A stretch of DNA of 64,000 nucleotides from positions 1 through 64,000 of the forward strand of contig NZ_JNAI01000006.1 of assembly GCF_000759855.1 (NCBI RefSeq). Direction: 5' to 3'. This stretch comes from Prochlorococcus marinus str. MIT 9107 (GTDB taxonomy: Bacteria; Cyanobacteriota; Cyanobacteriia; PCC-6307; Cyanobiaceae). Under the pieces are notes generated by a model. It was not told where the DNA came from, made no database searches, and saw only the letters and a list, made by a program, of their open reading frames with translations. The position numbers were made by a program, and so were the translations under genes. Below, in pieces: positions 15,978 to 25,474 of the stretch (positions within the stretch are counted from its first letter, which is position 1; every line of letters begins with the position of its first letter).

Positions 15978-17687
15978 ATGTCTTATAAAATCAATAGAAA
16001 AACATATGCGCAAACATACGGTCCTACTAAAGGGGATAGAGTAAGGCTTGCTGATACCGAATTATTAATAGAAGTCGAGAAGGATTTAACTACTTACGGA
16101 GATGAAGTTAAATTTGGAGGCGGTAAAGTAATCCGAGATGGAATGGGACAGTCTCAAGTAACAAGAGAGGAAGGAGCTGTTGATACTGTAATCACAAATG
16201 CTTTAATAGTAGATTGGTGGGGGATAATTAAAGCAGATGTAGGATTAAAAGACGGAAAAATTTTTGAAATTGGAAAAGCCGGCAACCCTGACATTCAAGA
16301 TAATGTAAATATTATTATAGGAGCTTCAACGGAAGTGATTGCAGGAGAGGGGCATATCCTCACAGCAGGATGTATAGATACTCATATTCACTTTATTTGT
16401 CCTCAACAAATAGAAACAGCATTATCTTCAGGAATAACAACTATGTTGGGTGGAGGAACAGGTCCTGCTACTGGAACTAATGCAACTACCTGTACTCCAG
16501 GTTCTTTTCATCTTTCTCGTATGATTCAATCCGCAGAGGCCTTCCCCATGAATTTGGGATTTTTTGGCAAAGGGAACTCATCCAATGAGAGGAATCTTAT
16601 AGAACAAGTTGAGGCTGGCGCATGTGGTTTGAAATTGCATGAAGATTGGGGGACTACTCCTTCAACTATAAATTCTTGCCTTAATGTGGCAGATGATCTT
16701 GATGTTCAAGTATGTATTCATACTGATACTTTGAATGAGGCAGGCTTTGTTGAAGATACTATAGCTGCTATTGCTGGTAGAACTATACATACTTTTCATA
16801 CTGAGGGTGCAGGAGGTGGACATGCCCCAGACATTATAAAAATTTGTGGAGAGAATAATGTTCTTCCAAGTAGTACTAATCCAACAAGACCTTATACGAG
16901 AAACACCTTAGAGGAACATCTTGACATGCTAATGGTTTGTCATCATTTAGATTCTAAGATTCCAGAAGATATCGCATTCGCTGAATCAAGAATTAGAAGA
17001 GAGACTATTGCAGCAGAAGACATTTTACATGATATTGGCGCCTTTTCCATTATCGCTAGTGACTCTCAAGCAATGGGTAGAGTTGGGGAGGTAATAACAA
17101 GAACTTTTCAAACTGCTCATAAGATGAAAGTACAAAGAGGTCCACTTTCTGAGGATTCTGATAGGAATGATAATTTCAGGGTAAAGCGATATATTTCTAA
17201 AGTTACAATCAATCCAGCAATAGCTCATGGAATCAATAAATATGTTGGCTCAATAGAGAAGGGTAAAATTGCAGATTTGGCTTTGTGGAAACCTTCATTT
17301 TTCGGAGTAAAGCCTGAATTAGTTGTAAAAGGAGGATCTATAGTTTGGTCCCAAATGGGAGATGCCAATGCTTCAATTCCAACTCCCGGACCTGTGCATG
17401 GAAGACCTATGTTTGCAAATTTTGGTCAATCACTTTTTAAAAGCTCTTTCACCTTTTTAAGTAAAAATTCAATAGAACAAAATATTCCTAAAAAGTTAGG
17501 ATTACAAAAAAATTGTTTAGCTGTAGAAAATACCAGAAATATTAATAAATTGAATTTAAAGCTCAATAACAAACTGCCAAATATTTCTGTTGATCCTCAA
17601 ACTTACGAAGTTTTCTCTGATGGAGAACTTCTTACTTGTGAGCCTCTTAATGAAGTTCCAATGGCGCAAAGATATTTTTTGCTCTAG
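15978..17687 (+). CDS. ureC: Urease alpha subunit, catalytic
   Basis: This is the catalytic chain of urease, an amidohydrolase with a dinuclear nickel site. The features seen are the nickel-ligand pair in [12 protein letters not shown] near residue 134, the carbamylated lysine in GLKLHEDWG near 217, [29 protein letters not shown] near 272, and the mobile flap LMVCHHLD near 320. The chain is complete at 569 residues and ends [10 protein letters not shown]. No active-site residue seems lost, so the enzyme should work. It is the last gene of ureDABC and lies about 245 bp upstream of tRNA-Ser. Confidence 0.98.
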   Translation: MSYKINRKTYAQTYGPTKGDRVRLADTELLIEVEKDLTTYGDEVKFGGGKVIRDGMGQSQVTREEGAVDTVITNALIVDWWGIIKADVGLKDGKIFEIGKAGNPDIQDNVNIIIGASTEVIAGEGHILTAGCIDTHIHFICPQQIETALSSGITTMLGGGTGPATGTNATTCTPGSFHLSRMIQSAEAFPMNLGFFGKGNSSNERNLIEQVEAGACGLKLHEDWGTTPSTINSCLNVADDLDVQVCIHTDTLNEAGFVEDTIAAIAGRTIHTFHTEGAGGGHAPDIIKICGENNVLPSSTNPTRPYTRNTLEEHLDMLMVCHHLDSKIPEDIAFAESRIRRETIAAEDILHDIGAFSIIASDSQAMGRVGEVITRTFQTAHKMKVQRGPLSEDSDRNDNFRVKRYISKVTINPAIAHGINKYVGSIEKGKIADLALWKPSFFGVKPELVVKGGSIVWSQMGDANASIPTPGPVHGRPMFANFGQSLFKSSFTFLSKNSIEQNIPKKLGLQKNCLAVENTRNINKLNLKLNNKLPNISVDPQTYEVFSDGELLTCEPLNEVPMAQRYFLL

Positions 17688-17765
17688 AAGTTTTAATTTT
17701 TTTGAAAGTTTCAGATAATAGATGAAAATAAATTTTATAAAAAACCAAATTTTTTCAAAATTATG

Positions 17766-17785
17766 GTGACCATTTTGTGACCACT
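17766..17785 (+). repeat. Arm-like tandem repeat, right copy
   Basis: GTGACCATTTTGTGACCACT differs by one base from 6429-6448 and has the same orientation and 11-bp internal period. It lies between ureC and the intact tRNA-Ser, ending 145 bp before the 46-bp core repeat. The pair therefore lies just inside the two ends of the candidate urea island. Confidence 0.55.
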
Positions 17786-17933
17786 TTTAGCCAAGAAAAG
17801 TACGAGAATTATCAGAACTCATAAAAACCTTAAAATAATTTATTTAAAGTTACTTTTTTTTCTGATGAAACCCTTCAGCTTTGATAAGCCCTCTGCTAAT
17901 ATTATTAAACTAGCTTAATATTTGCTTTCACCT

Positions 17934-18020
17934 GGAGGGGTGGTCGAGTGGTTTAAGGCTCTAGTCTTGAAAACTAGCGTATCTGCAAGGGTACCGTGGG
18001 TTCGAATCCCACCCCCTCCG
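17934..18020 (+). tRNA. tRNA-Ser(UGA)
   Basis: This is a complete 87-nt class II tRNA. The acceptor GGAGGGG pairs with CCCCTCC and the discriminator is G at 18020. The D arm includes GAGTGGTTTAAGGC. The anticodon stem CTAGT/ACTAG encloses loop CTTGAAA, giving anticodon TGA. A long serine-type variable arm precedes the T arm, GTGGGTTCGAATCCCAC. No CCA is encoded. Its first 43 nt are duplicated at 6283-6325, and its last bases are repeated at 25545-25556, so it looks like an integration target from both sides. Confidence 0.97.
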
Positions 18021-18122
18021 TCAGAAATTGGACCCAGAGAGTCACATATATACCCATAAAGTCCTTTAAAAAGGGGATATCTATATTTTATTGAATATAC
18101 GAATGTATTCAATAATCAAATT

Positions 18123-18167
18123 AGTGTTGGGTGAAATGTTGGGTGAATAACTAAAGTGTTGGGTGAA
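18123..18167 (+). repeat. GTGTTGGGTGAA repeats, left copy
   Basis: Three near-identical units GTGTTGGGTGAA lie at 18124-18135, 18136-18147 (first base A) and 18156-18167. The first two, with one leading base, form a 25-bp block repeated exactly at 25450-25474. They begin about 100 bp after the tRNA, which suggests arm-type recombinase sites. Confidence 0.65.
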
Positions 18168-18225
18168 TGAGATTGATTAGAGAAATAAATTTGAGGATAA
18201 ACTTTAAATAATCTCTATTGCATAG

Positions 18226-18510
18226 TCAATCTGGTTCTCTTTCCAAACAATCAGGTGGGTAATAAATCCTATAGTCACATTTCAAGCATGCCCATTTTGC
18301 TGAAGGTATTTCTAAAGAGCAACCCATAATTGCGTATTCTCCAGAGGTTCCATCTTCTGCACTTGGCATACCCCAAATACAAGGTTTTATTGATTTCTTT
18401 GCTTTGCATTTAGGACAGTTTTGAATTTTATGCCATCTATATTCTCCATCAAATAAGGGATAGCAATTCTCCATTAACTTTCCTCGAAAGTACCAAGTAT
18501 CGTCAATCAT
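18226..18510 (-). CDS. Zinc-ribbon-like hypothetical protein (94 aa)
   Basis: The product has two CxxC pairs (NCPKCK near residue 32 and ACLKCD near 75) separated by about 40 residues, which suggests one zinc-binding domain. The rest is rich in aromatic residues (WYFRG, YRWHK, YRIYYPP). No family is recognised. It lies in the restriction island, on the opposite strand to the hsd genes, and 15 bp downstream of the other small gene. It may be island-specific cargo. Confidence 0.5.
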   Translation of the reverse strand: MIDDTWYFRGKLMENCYPLFDGEYRWHKIQNCPKCKAKKSIKPCIWGMPSAEDGTSGEYAIMGCSLEIPSAKWACLKCDYRIYYPPDCLEREPD

Positions 18511-18525
18511 TGGAGGTTCTTTTTT

Positions 18526-18720
18526 TTAGAAATCTTCTTCAAAGGGAATTTCCATTATTGGATTCTTTATTCCATGTTTTTTAGCGGTTTCAAGCATTAC
18601 TTTATAGTCATGCTTGCATTCTTCGTAGAATTTCTTTTCTTCATCTGTAGCGTCTTTATTTAAAGGTTTGCCTGTAGTCGCAAGCATTAATAACCTTTGG
18701 TATCTCTTATTAGTAATCAT
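18526..18720 (-). CDS. Small hypothetical protein (64 aa)
   Basis: This is a soluble, highly charged product starting MITNKRYQRLLMLATTGKP and continuing with KDATDEEKKFYEECKHDYK. It is predicted mostly helical and has no recognised family. It is divergent from hsdM across 110 bp and is followed 15 bp later by the zinc-ribbon gene, so the two probably form an operon. Confidence 0.5.
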   Translation of the reverse strand: MITNKRYQRLLMLATTGKPLNKDATDEEKKFYEECKHDYKVMLETAKKHGIKNPIMEIPFEEDF

Positions 18721-18830
18721 GATTTAATTTTTGCCCTTCACCAAGAAAAATAACAACTTTAACTTTAATTGTAAGCATTAGAAAAGACATCTAAAAAAAG
18801 AAGGATAAAATAATAAAAAATGAGTTTTAA

Positions 18831-20573
18831 GTGAGCGTTTCTTCCCTTCAAATAAATGAAAAACTTACTCTTTCTCAACTTGAGTCATTTCTTTGGGAGA
18901 GTGCAGATATCTTGAGAGGTAGTTTAGATGCTTCTGAATTTAAAGATTATATTTTTGGAATGTTATTTCTTAAGCATTTATCTGATGCTTTTGATGAGGA
19001 GAGAGAAAATGTAATTCAACATTACCTAGATACTGGTAAAACTCAGCAGCAAGCAGAACAATTTGCTTCAGAACAAGATGAATACGACAAAACATTCTTT
19101 GTACCTGAAATTGCAAGATGGAAAAATCTAAAAGATCTCAAACATGACGTTGGGTCAGAACTTAATAAGGCAACTGAAGCAATTGAAGAACAGAATCCAA
19201 CACTTGAAGGCGTATTAGTATCAATTGATTTTAATATCAAAGATAAACTTGATGATGGGAAACTAAGAGATCTTCTGTCTCATTACTCGAAATATAGATT
19301 AAGAACTTTTGATTTTGATAGACCTGATTTACTTGGTGCTGCATATGAATATCTGATCAAGATGTTTGCTGACTCTGCCGGAAAGAAAGGGGGAGAATTT
19401 TATACACCAAGTGAAGTAGTCAAATTATTGGTTGAACTTATTAAACCTAAAGCGGGAATGAAAGTTTATGACCCAACTTGTGGTTCTGGTGGAATGCTTG
19501 TCCAAACAAGAAATTATTTAACAAGAAATGGAGAGAATCCATCTAATCTGATGCTTTCTGGTCAAGAGAGGAATTTGAGTACTTGGGCAATATGCAAATT
19601 GAATATGTTTTTGCATGGAGTAAGAGGAGCAGATATTAGGAAAGGAGACACTCTTGGTGATCCTCAACATGTAGAAAATGGTGAATTGATGAGATTTGAT
19701 AGAGTTATTGCTAATCCTCCATTTTCTTTGAAGAAATGGGGTAGGGACCTCGCTGAGGATGATGGGTATGGAAGATATCGCTTTGGGTTACCTCCTACAG
19801 ATGCTGGTGATTTAGCATTTGTTCAGCATATGATTGCCTCTTTAAATAATGAGGGGGTAATGGGAGTTGTTGTTCCTCATGGTGTTCTTTTTAGAGGTGC
19901 ATCAGAAGGAGAAATTAGAAAAGGAATACTGGAAAATGACCTTTTAGAAGCAGTAATTGGTCTTCCTTCATCACTTTTTTATGGAACTGGAATACCTGCA
20001 GCACTTTTGATTATTAATAAGCAGAAAGATGATGAAAAGAAAGGTAAAGTTCTCTTTATAAATGCTGAACTTGAATATCAGGAAGGTAAAAATCAGAATA
20101 TCTTAAGGGATTTAGACATAGAAAAGATTGTGAGTTGTTTTGATTCTTATGAAGAAATTAAACGCTTCTCAAGAGTTATCTCAATTGAAGAAATTAGAGA
20201 AAATGATCATAACCTTAATATCAGAAGATATGCAGATACGTCTCCTCCTCCTGAAAAGTTTGATGTAAAAGGGATATTAAATGGAGGAATTCCAATTAAA
20301 GAAATTCATGATGAATATATACAGGAGGTTTTAAACGGATTTGATGTGGGTTTAATTTTAGAAAATAAAGATGATAAATATATGATTTTCAAAGATGAGA
20401 TAAAAGATAAATCTCAAATTAGACATATTCTTGGAGAGGTATCTGATTCAGTTATTGAACAGTTTGAGAAATGGTGGGATAAATATGGAGTTTCTCTCTC
20501 TCAAATTGATTCTGAGGTTAAGGAATCTGAATCATTAATGCATGAATTCTTGAAGGATTTGGGATATGAATGA
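18831..20573 (+). CDS. hsdM: Type I restriction-modification methyltransferase HsdM
   Basis: This is the N6-adenine methyltransferase subunit of a type I system. The HsdM N-terminal helical domain ([36 protein letters not shown]) is followed by the catalytic domain. That domain has SAM motif DPTCGSGGM near residue 213 and catalytic NPPF near 295, followed by [14 protein letters not shown] take the GTG at 18831; a 4-codon frame (ATG 18820, MSFK) ends in a TGA overlapping that GTG and might couple translation. The length, 580 residues, is normal. Its end overlaps hsdS by 8 bp. Confidence 0.93.
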   Translation: MSVSSLQINEKLTLSQLESFLWESADILRGSLDASEFKDYIFGMLFLKHLSDAFDEERENVIQHYLDTGKTQQQAEQFASEQDEYDKTFFVPEIARWKNLKDLKHDVGSELNKATEAIEEQNPTLEGVLVSIDFNIKDKLDDGKLRDLLSHYSKYRLRTFDFDRPDLLGAAYEYLIKMFADSAGKKGGEFYTPSEVVKLLVELIKPKAGMKVYDPTCGSGGMLVQTRNYLTRNGENPSNLMLSGQERNLSTWAICKLNMFLHGVRGADIRKGDTLGDPQHVENGELMRFDRVIANPPFSLKKWGRDLAEDDGYGRYRFGLPPTDAGDLAFVQHMIASLNNEGVMGVVVPHGVLFRGASEGEIRKGILENDLLEAVIGLPSSLFYGTGIPAALLIINKQKDDEKKGKVLFINAELEYQEGKNQNILRDLDIEKIVSCFDSYEEIKRFSRVISIEEIRENDHNLNIRRYADTSPPPEKFDVKGILNGGIPIKEIHDEYIQEVLNGFDVGLILENKDDKYMIFKDEIKDKSQIRHILGEVSDSVIEQFEKWWDKYGVSLSQIDSEVKESESLMHEFLKDLGYE

Positions 20574-21747
20574 ATTTAAAAAAATCAAATCTTTTGCAAA
20601 TTCGTTAACCAGAAAGAATATTGATAACAGATCTTCTGCCGATGTTTATTCAGTAACCAAATATGATGGATTTGTGAGATCTCTTGATTATTTCAAAAAG
20701 CAGGTATTCAGTAGAGATTTAAGTACATATAAAATTGTGAAAAAAGGAGAATTTGCATACTCGACTATTCATTTAGATGAAGGAGCAATAGGTCTACTTC
20801 GAGAGGATGAAGCATTAATAAGTCCTATGTATACTGTTTTTGAAGTAGATAAATCTGTTGATATTTTTTACCTAAATCATCTTCTTTCTTGTGATTTGCT
20901 TTTGAATAAATATGCACTTATTGGACAAGGGAGTGTCAATCGTCGAAAATCAGTACCATTTTCAACCTTCTCAGATTTAGAAGTAAGAATACCTTCATTG
21001 AAAGAACAGAAGAAGATTGCCGAAATACTTTCTGAAATTGATAAATTAATTGAAAGTAAGAAAGTTCAAATTGAGAAACTAATGATTTTAAAAAGAGCAC
21101 TTTTGAATTCATTTATTTCTTCTATCGATCTTAAATATAAAAAATTTCCCTTATCTGATTTTGTAGTTAATTATGTTGGTGGAGCGTCACTAAAACCTAG
21201 TGATTTTAATAATAGCGGATTTCAAATTATTCCTAAAAAGGCAGTCCAACTTGGCGGTAAAATAAATCTTGGTGATGAACTTTTGTACTGTAGTTATAAG
21301 TTTGCTGAAGAAAATTCTAATCATATAATTGACTATCGATATGTTATTTCAACTCTAAGGGATCTCGTCCCTTCTGGTCCTTCTATAGGTTTAGTAGGAG
21401 TTTTAGAAGAAAAAGGAAAATTTATTCTTGCTCAAGGTGTTTATGGATTTTTATTAAATGAAGATTTAGATAATCAATTTTTTGTACAGATATCTAATAC
21501 AGATTGGTATAGAAGATTAATGCGAAAGATAATGGTTGGAAGTACACAAGTTCACATTCGATCAAGTGAGTTCTTAAAGATTAATCTTCCTATTCCACCC
21601 ATTAAAGAACAAAAGAAACTAGTAAAAATTCTTGCAAGTTTAGATAAGAGAATAAGTATGGGAAAAGAAAATTTAATTCAACTAAAAAATCTTAAAAGGG
21701 GATTATTAAATGATCTTTTATCTGGTCTGCAAAAGGTAAAGGTTTAA
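20566..21747 (+). CDS. hsdS: Type I specificity subunit HsdS
   Basis: HsdS selects the DNA sequence recognised by the complex. Two target-recognition domains (about residues 1-140 and 190-335) are each followed by a conserved coiled-coil: [20 protein letters not shown] near 145 and [20 protein letters not shown] near 345. Both half-repeats are intact, so a bipartite recognition site is expected. The length, 393 residues, is normal. It overlaps hsdM by 8 bp and has a 1-bp gap to hsdR. Its sequence should vary strongly between strains. Confidence 0.9.
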   Translation: MNEFKKIKSFANSLTRKNIDNRSSADVYSVTKYDGFVRSLDYFKKQVFSRDLSTYKIVKKGEFAYSTIHLDEGAIGLLREDEALISPMYTVFEVDKSVDIFYLNHLLSCDLLLNKYALIGQGSVNRRKSVPFSTFSDLEVRIPSLKEQKKIAEILSEIDKLIESKKVQIEKLMILKRALLNSFISSIDLKYKKFPLSDFVVNYVGGASLKPSDFNNSGFQIIPKKAVQLGGKINLGDELLYCSYKFAEENSNHIIDYRYVISTLRDLVPSGPSIGLVGVLEEKGKFILAQGVYGFLLNEDLDNQFFVQISNTDWYRRLMRKIMVGSTQVHIRSSEFLKINLPIPPIKEQKKLVKILASLDKRISMGKENLIQLKNLKRGLLNDLLSGLQKVKV

Positions 21748-21748
21748 T

Positions 21749-24718
21749 ATGTCTCAACCTGAATTTATTTATGTAGAACAACCAGCAATAAATCAACTCC
21801 AAAGGATTGGATGGTCTTACAAGGATGGCAGAGAATTCGCTCCTGACACTTCAGATATTCGTTCATCTTTAAAAGAAGTAGTTCTAATTCCAAACCTTGA
21901 GCAAGCAATTAAACGCATCAATCCTTGGATCAGCGAAGAAAATCTTAGGAAGATTATTCGTGAAATTACTTTGATTCCATCCTCAACTTTGATTGAGGCA
22001 AATCAATGGTTTTGGGAACGATTAACTCAATATTTTTCAGTTGAACAAGATCTTGGAAAGGGACGAAGAGGACAAACAGTTAAATTGATCGACTTTGACA
22101 AAATTGAAAATAATGAATTCCTTTGTATTAATCAGTTCAAGGTTAAAGGACCTATCCAAAATATTATTCCTGACATTATTCTTTTTGTAAACGGTTTACC
22201 TTTAGGCGTTATTGAATGTAAATCTCCATATATTACTGATCCAATGGAGGCAGGAATTAATCAATTATTGCGTTATGCAAATTTGAGAAATTCAGAGAAT
22301 AATGAAGGATGTCAGAAACTATTTCATTACAACCAAGTAATGATTTCAACTCATAGAGATGAGGCAAGAGTTGGAACAATTTCATCGCCCTATGAATATT
22401 ACTTAGAGTGGAAAGATCCATTCCCTACAGAAAAAAGTGAACTAGGAGAGAATCCAAATTCACAACAAATTCTTATTGAAGGATTATTAAAACCTAAACA
22501 GTTTTTAGATATTATTCAGAACTTCACGATCTTTGAAGTAGAAGATGGTAGAACAATTAAAAAGATTACACGATATCAACAATTTAGAGCAGTTCAAAAG
22601 ACAATTTCAAGATTAAAAACAACTGGTAATCGTAAACAAAAAGGAGGAGTTATTTGGCATACGCAAGGTTCAGGTAAGTCATTAACGATGGTTTTTCTTA
22701 CTCAAAAAATAAGAAGAGATCCCTTATTAAGTGATTATAAATTAGTGTTTCTTACCGATAGAACACAACTTGATAAGCAACTCACAAATACATTTAGAGG
22801 AGCACAAGGAGAAACTGTTTTAAATGCAAAATCAGTTTCTGAATTAAAAGAATTACTTTGCAAAGATTCATCAGATTTAGTTACATCAACTATTCAGAAA
22901 CTAGAAGAGGATGATTTAGATTTCTCTTGTTTAAATGATTCAGATCGAATAATTGTTTTAACTGATGAGGCACATAGGACTCAATATGGAACTTTAGGTG
23001 CTGCTATTAATACTGCATTGCCTAATGCACCGAAGATTGCATTTACTGGAACACCTTTAATTGCTGATCAGAAAACAGTTAATGAGTTTGGAGCATATAT
23101 TGATCAATACACTATTGAACAAGCAGTCGCTGATGGAGCAACTTTGCAAATACTTTATGAAGGTAGAGAGGCAATTACCAAAGTTACTGGGGATTCTTTA
23201 GATGCACTATTTGAAAGATATTTTAAAGATAAAACTCCAGAAGAAAAGAATGCAATAAAGAAAAAATATGGAACTCAACGAGCAGTATTAGAAGCACCCA
23301 AAAGAATCGAATGGGTTGCTCTAGATCTTGTAGAACACTATCGAGAAAAGATAATGCCTAACGGATTTAAAGTAATGATTGTGACTTCTAGTAGAGAAGC
23401 AGCAGTTACCTATAAAAAGAAATTAGATGAGATTCCGGATGCACCAGATTCTGCTGTAATTATTTCTGGTGATCATAATGATCCACCTGAGATGATGCAA
23501 TGGACTAACAAAACTGAGCATCAAAAAATAATTGAAAATTTCAAGAAACCATTAAGTGAAAGTTCTTTATCAATCTTGATCGTAAAAGACATGTTACTTA
23601 CGGGATTTGATGCTCCTATTTGTCAGGTAATGTACCTAGATCGAAAATTAACTGATCACTCTCTACTCCAAGCAATTGCCAGAGTTAATCGAACAAAAGC
23701 AAAGAAATTCATTGGTTATATAGTTGATTACTATGGATTAACAGATTATTTAAAAGAAGCATTGGAAGTTTTCTCTGCAACTGATGTTAAAGGTGCATTG
23801 AGGAATTTAACTGATGAGATTCCGAAACTAGAAGCAACACATACAAGAGTGATAAATCATTTTAAAGATGTTGATATTTCAGATTTAGAAAAATGCATCT
23901 CACTTTTGAAAGATGAATTAAAGCGTCAAAAGTTTGAAATTGACTTTAGAAGTTTCTCAAAACAAATGGAAGTTGTTCTTCCAGATAAGGCAGCATCTCC
24001 TTTCATTAAAGATTTAAAATTACTTGGGAAAATTGCCATCGGGGCAAGGAACAGATACCGCGATGAGGAATTAAATATTCTAGGTGCTGGTGAGAAAGTA
24101 AAAAAATTAATTAACGATCATGTTTTCGCATCAGGAATCGATCCTCGTGTTCCCCCTACAAAATTATTTGATGAATCCTTTATTAAAACTCTTGGAGAAA
24201 TAGAAGGTGATGAAGTTAAGGCATCAGAAATCGAACATGCAATAAAGGCACATATCAAACTAAAAATTGAAGAAGATCCAGAATATTATCAATCTCTATC
24301 TTTACGTTTAAATGAAATAATTGAAAATTACGAGGATAAGTGGGATGAATTAGTTCACCAACTTTTAATTTTTAGAGATGGTATAGAAAAAGAAAAGGGA
24401 GAGAAAGCAAATGATCTTGGGTTAAATGAAACTGAATTTGCTTTTTACAATATTTTGAATGCTGAAGTAGTTAAATCTTTTGGAGAAGAAACTTTCTCTG
24501 ATGAAGTTCACGAAAGAATACTATCTCTAGTTAAAAAACTAGTAAATCAATTTGAAGAATCTTCAAAGATTGTTGGTTTCTTCTTAAAGCAAGATGAAAT
24601 TAAAACTATGCAGAGAAATATAAAAAGAGCAATGATTGAGGATGAATTTGATGATCCTGATCTTAGAAAAATAGTTATTGAGAGATTTATGGAACTTGCA
24701 AGGGTGAAATTCAAATGA
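21749..24718 (+). CDS. hsdR: Type I restriction endonuclease HsdR
   Basis: This is the motor and nuclease subunit. The N-terminal nuclease domain carries the PD-ExK-type GVIECKSP near residue 155. The SF2 translocase follows, with TQGSGKSL (motif I) near 305, the DEAH-type LTDEAHRTQYG near 405, FTGTPL, and the distal motif LTGFDAP then QAIARVNRTK. A helical C-terminal region binds HsdM. The length, 989 residues, is normal and no frameshift is seen. The stop overlaps the metalloprotease start by 4 bp. Confidence 0.93.
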   Translation: MSQPEFIYVEQPAINQLQRIGWSYKDGREFAPDTSDIRSSLKEVVLIPNLEQAIKRINPWISEENLRKIIREITLIPSSTLIEANQWFWERLTQYFSVEQDLGKGRRGQTVKLIDFDKIENNEFLCINQFKVKGPIQNIIPDIILFVNGLPLGVIECKSPYITDPMEAGINQLLRYANLRNSENNEGCQKLFHYNQVMISTHRDEARVGTISSPYEYYLEWKDPFPTEKSELGENPNSQQILIEGLLKPKQFLDIIQNFTIFEVEDGRTIKKITRYQQFRAVQKTISRLKTTGNRKQKGGVIWHTQGSGKSLTMVFLTQKIRRDPLLSDYKLVFLTDRTQLDKQLTNTFRGAQGETVLNAKSVSELKELLCKDSSDLVTSTIQKLEEDDLDFSCLNDSDRIIVLTDEAHRTQYGTLGAAINTALPNAPKIAFTGTPLIADQKTVNEFGAYIDQYTIEQAVADGATLQILYEGREAITKVTGDSLDALFERYFKDKTPEEKNAIKKKYGTQRAVLEAPKRIEWVALDLVEHYREKIMPNGFKVMIVTSSREAAVTYKKKLDEIPDAPDSAVIISGDHNDPPEMMQWTNKTEHQKIIENFKKPLSESSLSILIVKDMLLTGFDAPICQVMYLDRKLTDHSLLQAIARVNRTKAKKFIGYIVDYYGLTDYLKEALEVFSATDVKGALRNLTDEIPKLEATHTRVINHFKDVDISDLEKCISLLKDELKRQKFEIDFRSFSKQMEVVLPDKAASPFIKDLKLLGKIAIGARNRYRDEELNILGAGEKVKKLINDHVFASGIDPRVPPTKLFDESFIKTLGEIEGDEVKASEIEHAIKAHIKLKIEEDPEYYQSLSLRLNEIIENYEDKWDELVHQLLIFRDGIEKEKGEKANDLGLNETEFAFYNILNAEVVKSFGEETFSDEVHERILSLVKKLVNQFEESSKIVGFFLKQDEIKTMQRNIKRAMIEDEFDDPDLRKIVIERFMELARVKFK

Positions 24719-25425
24719 GTGCAATTCCAAAAGAGTTATTTGGATTAAAAGTTGCGGTTTTTCGATCCAAAAGAAAAACTTCAGCACTATATATTATTGG
24801 AGATGAACTTCAAATAAGAGTCCCAACTAGAGTAAGAGATAGAAAAATAGTTGAAATCTTAGAAACTAAAAAAAGATGGATCAGAAATAAAGTCGTTCAA
24901 ATACAAAGCAGACCAGTGAGTAAAGAAAGAGAGTTTGTCAGTGGCGAATCTTTTTCTCTTTTTGGTAAGAATTTAAAGTTAAAAGTTGTAGAAGGAGGAA
25001 GAGTTGGAACTAAATTAGATGGTGATTATCTTTCTACAAATGTAAGAGCATCAGAAATAGGAGATTTAAGAAAATTTAGAATTAAAACATATATCGAAAA
25101 ATGGTATATCCAAGAAGCATCCAAAAGATTGGAAGATAAAGTCATTAAGTATTCAGAAATTATTAGGGTTTCTCCAAGAGAAATAAAAGTCAAAAACTAT
25201 AAATCTAGATGGGGTTCTTGCGATAAGAAAGGAAGATTGACTTTTAATTGGCATCTCATAAAAGCACCACATTCAATCGTTGATTATGTTGTTATTCATG
25301 AACTTTGTCATATGGTCCAACCCAACCATTCTCCGAAGTTTTGGCATGAAGTTGAAAAGTATGATCCTTCTTATAAAGACCACAAGAAATGGTTAAAAGA
25401 AAATGGGAACCTCTTAATTAGATAA
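24715..25425 (+). CDS. YgjP-like (DUF45) metallopeptidase domain protein
   Basis: The N-terminal half is a beta-rich region of unclear role. The C-terminal half has the zinc-peptidase motif HELCHMVQPNHSPKFW near residues 195-210, preceded by KSRWGSCDKKGRLTFNW, both typical of the YgjP/WLM-like DUF45 family. Genes of this family often sit at the ends of type I restriction operons, as here, where it overlaps hsdR by 4 bp. A role in processing or control of the restriction complex is plausible but unproven. The length, 236 residues, is normal. Confidence 0.85.
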   Translation: MSAIPKELFGLKVAVFRSKRKTSALYIIGDELQIRVPTRVRDRKIVEILETKKRWIRNKVVQIQSRPVSKEREFVSGESFSLFGKNLKLKVVEGGRVGTKLDGDYLSTNVRASEIGDLRKFRIKTYIEKWYIQEASKRLEDKVIKYSEIIRVSPREIKVKNYKSRWGSCDKKGRLTFNWHLIKAPHSIVDYVVIHELCHMVQPNHSPKFWHEVEKYDPSYKDHKKWLKENGNLLIR

Positions 25426-25449
25426 AAAACAACAAATTTTTGCTTAAAA

Positions 25450-25474
25450 AGTGTTGGGTGAAATGTTGGGTGAA
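25450..25474 (+). repeat. GTGTTGGGTGAA repeats, right copy
   Basis: This exact 25-bp copy of 18123-18147 lies 24 bp after the metallopeptidase stop. It consists of two 12-bp units and marks the right side of the restriction island. It is also the apparent start of a 97-codon frame (25451-25744) that I do not accept as a gene. Confidence 0.7.

Larger units (their letters stand above)
6280..17976. mobile_element. Candidate tRNA-Ser-bounded island carrying urea genes
   Basis: The block between the two 46-bp tRNA-Ser repeats holds decayed ORFs, one small gene, urtABCDE and the whole ure cluster. Each end also has a 20-bp tandem repeat (6429-6448 and 17766-17785, one mismatch, same orientation) placed like arm-type recombinase sites. 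Recombination between the direct repeats would remove about 11.65 kb and leave a complete tRNA-Ser. No integrase, excisionase or replication gene is present, so any element would be a remnant or would need help in trans. Tycheposons of Prochlorococcus, which use tRNA genes and carry nutrient genes, are the closest known parallel. A chimeric assembly is the main alternative. Confidence 0.4.

Noticed and set aside
17915-18112. Minus-strand frame across the tRNA-Ser gene
   Set aside because: It is the well-known false translation of a serine tRNA (GGGGIRTHGTLADT-type) and overlaps a perfect tRNA structure.
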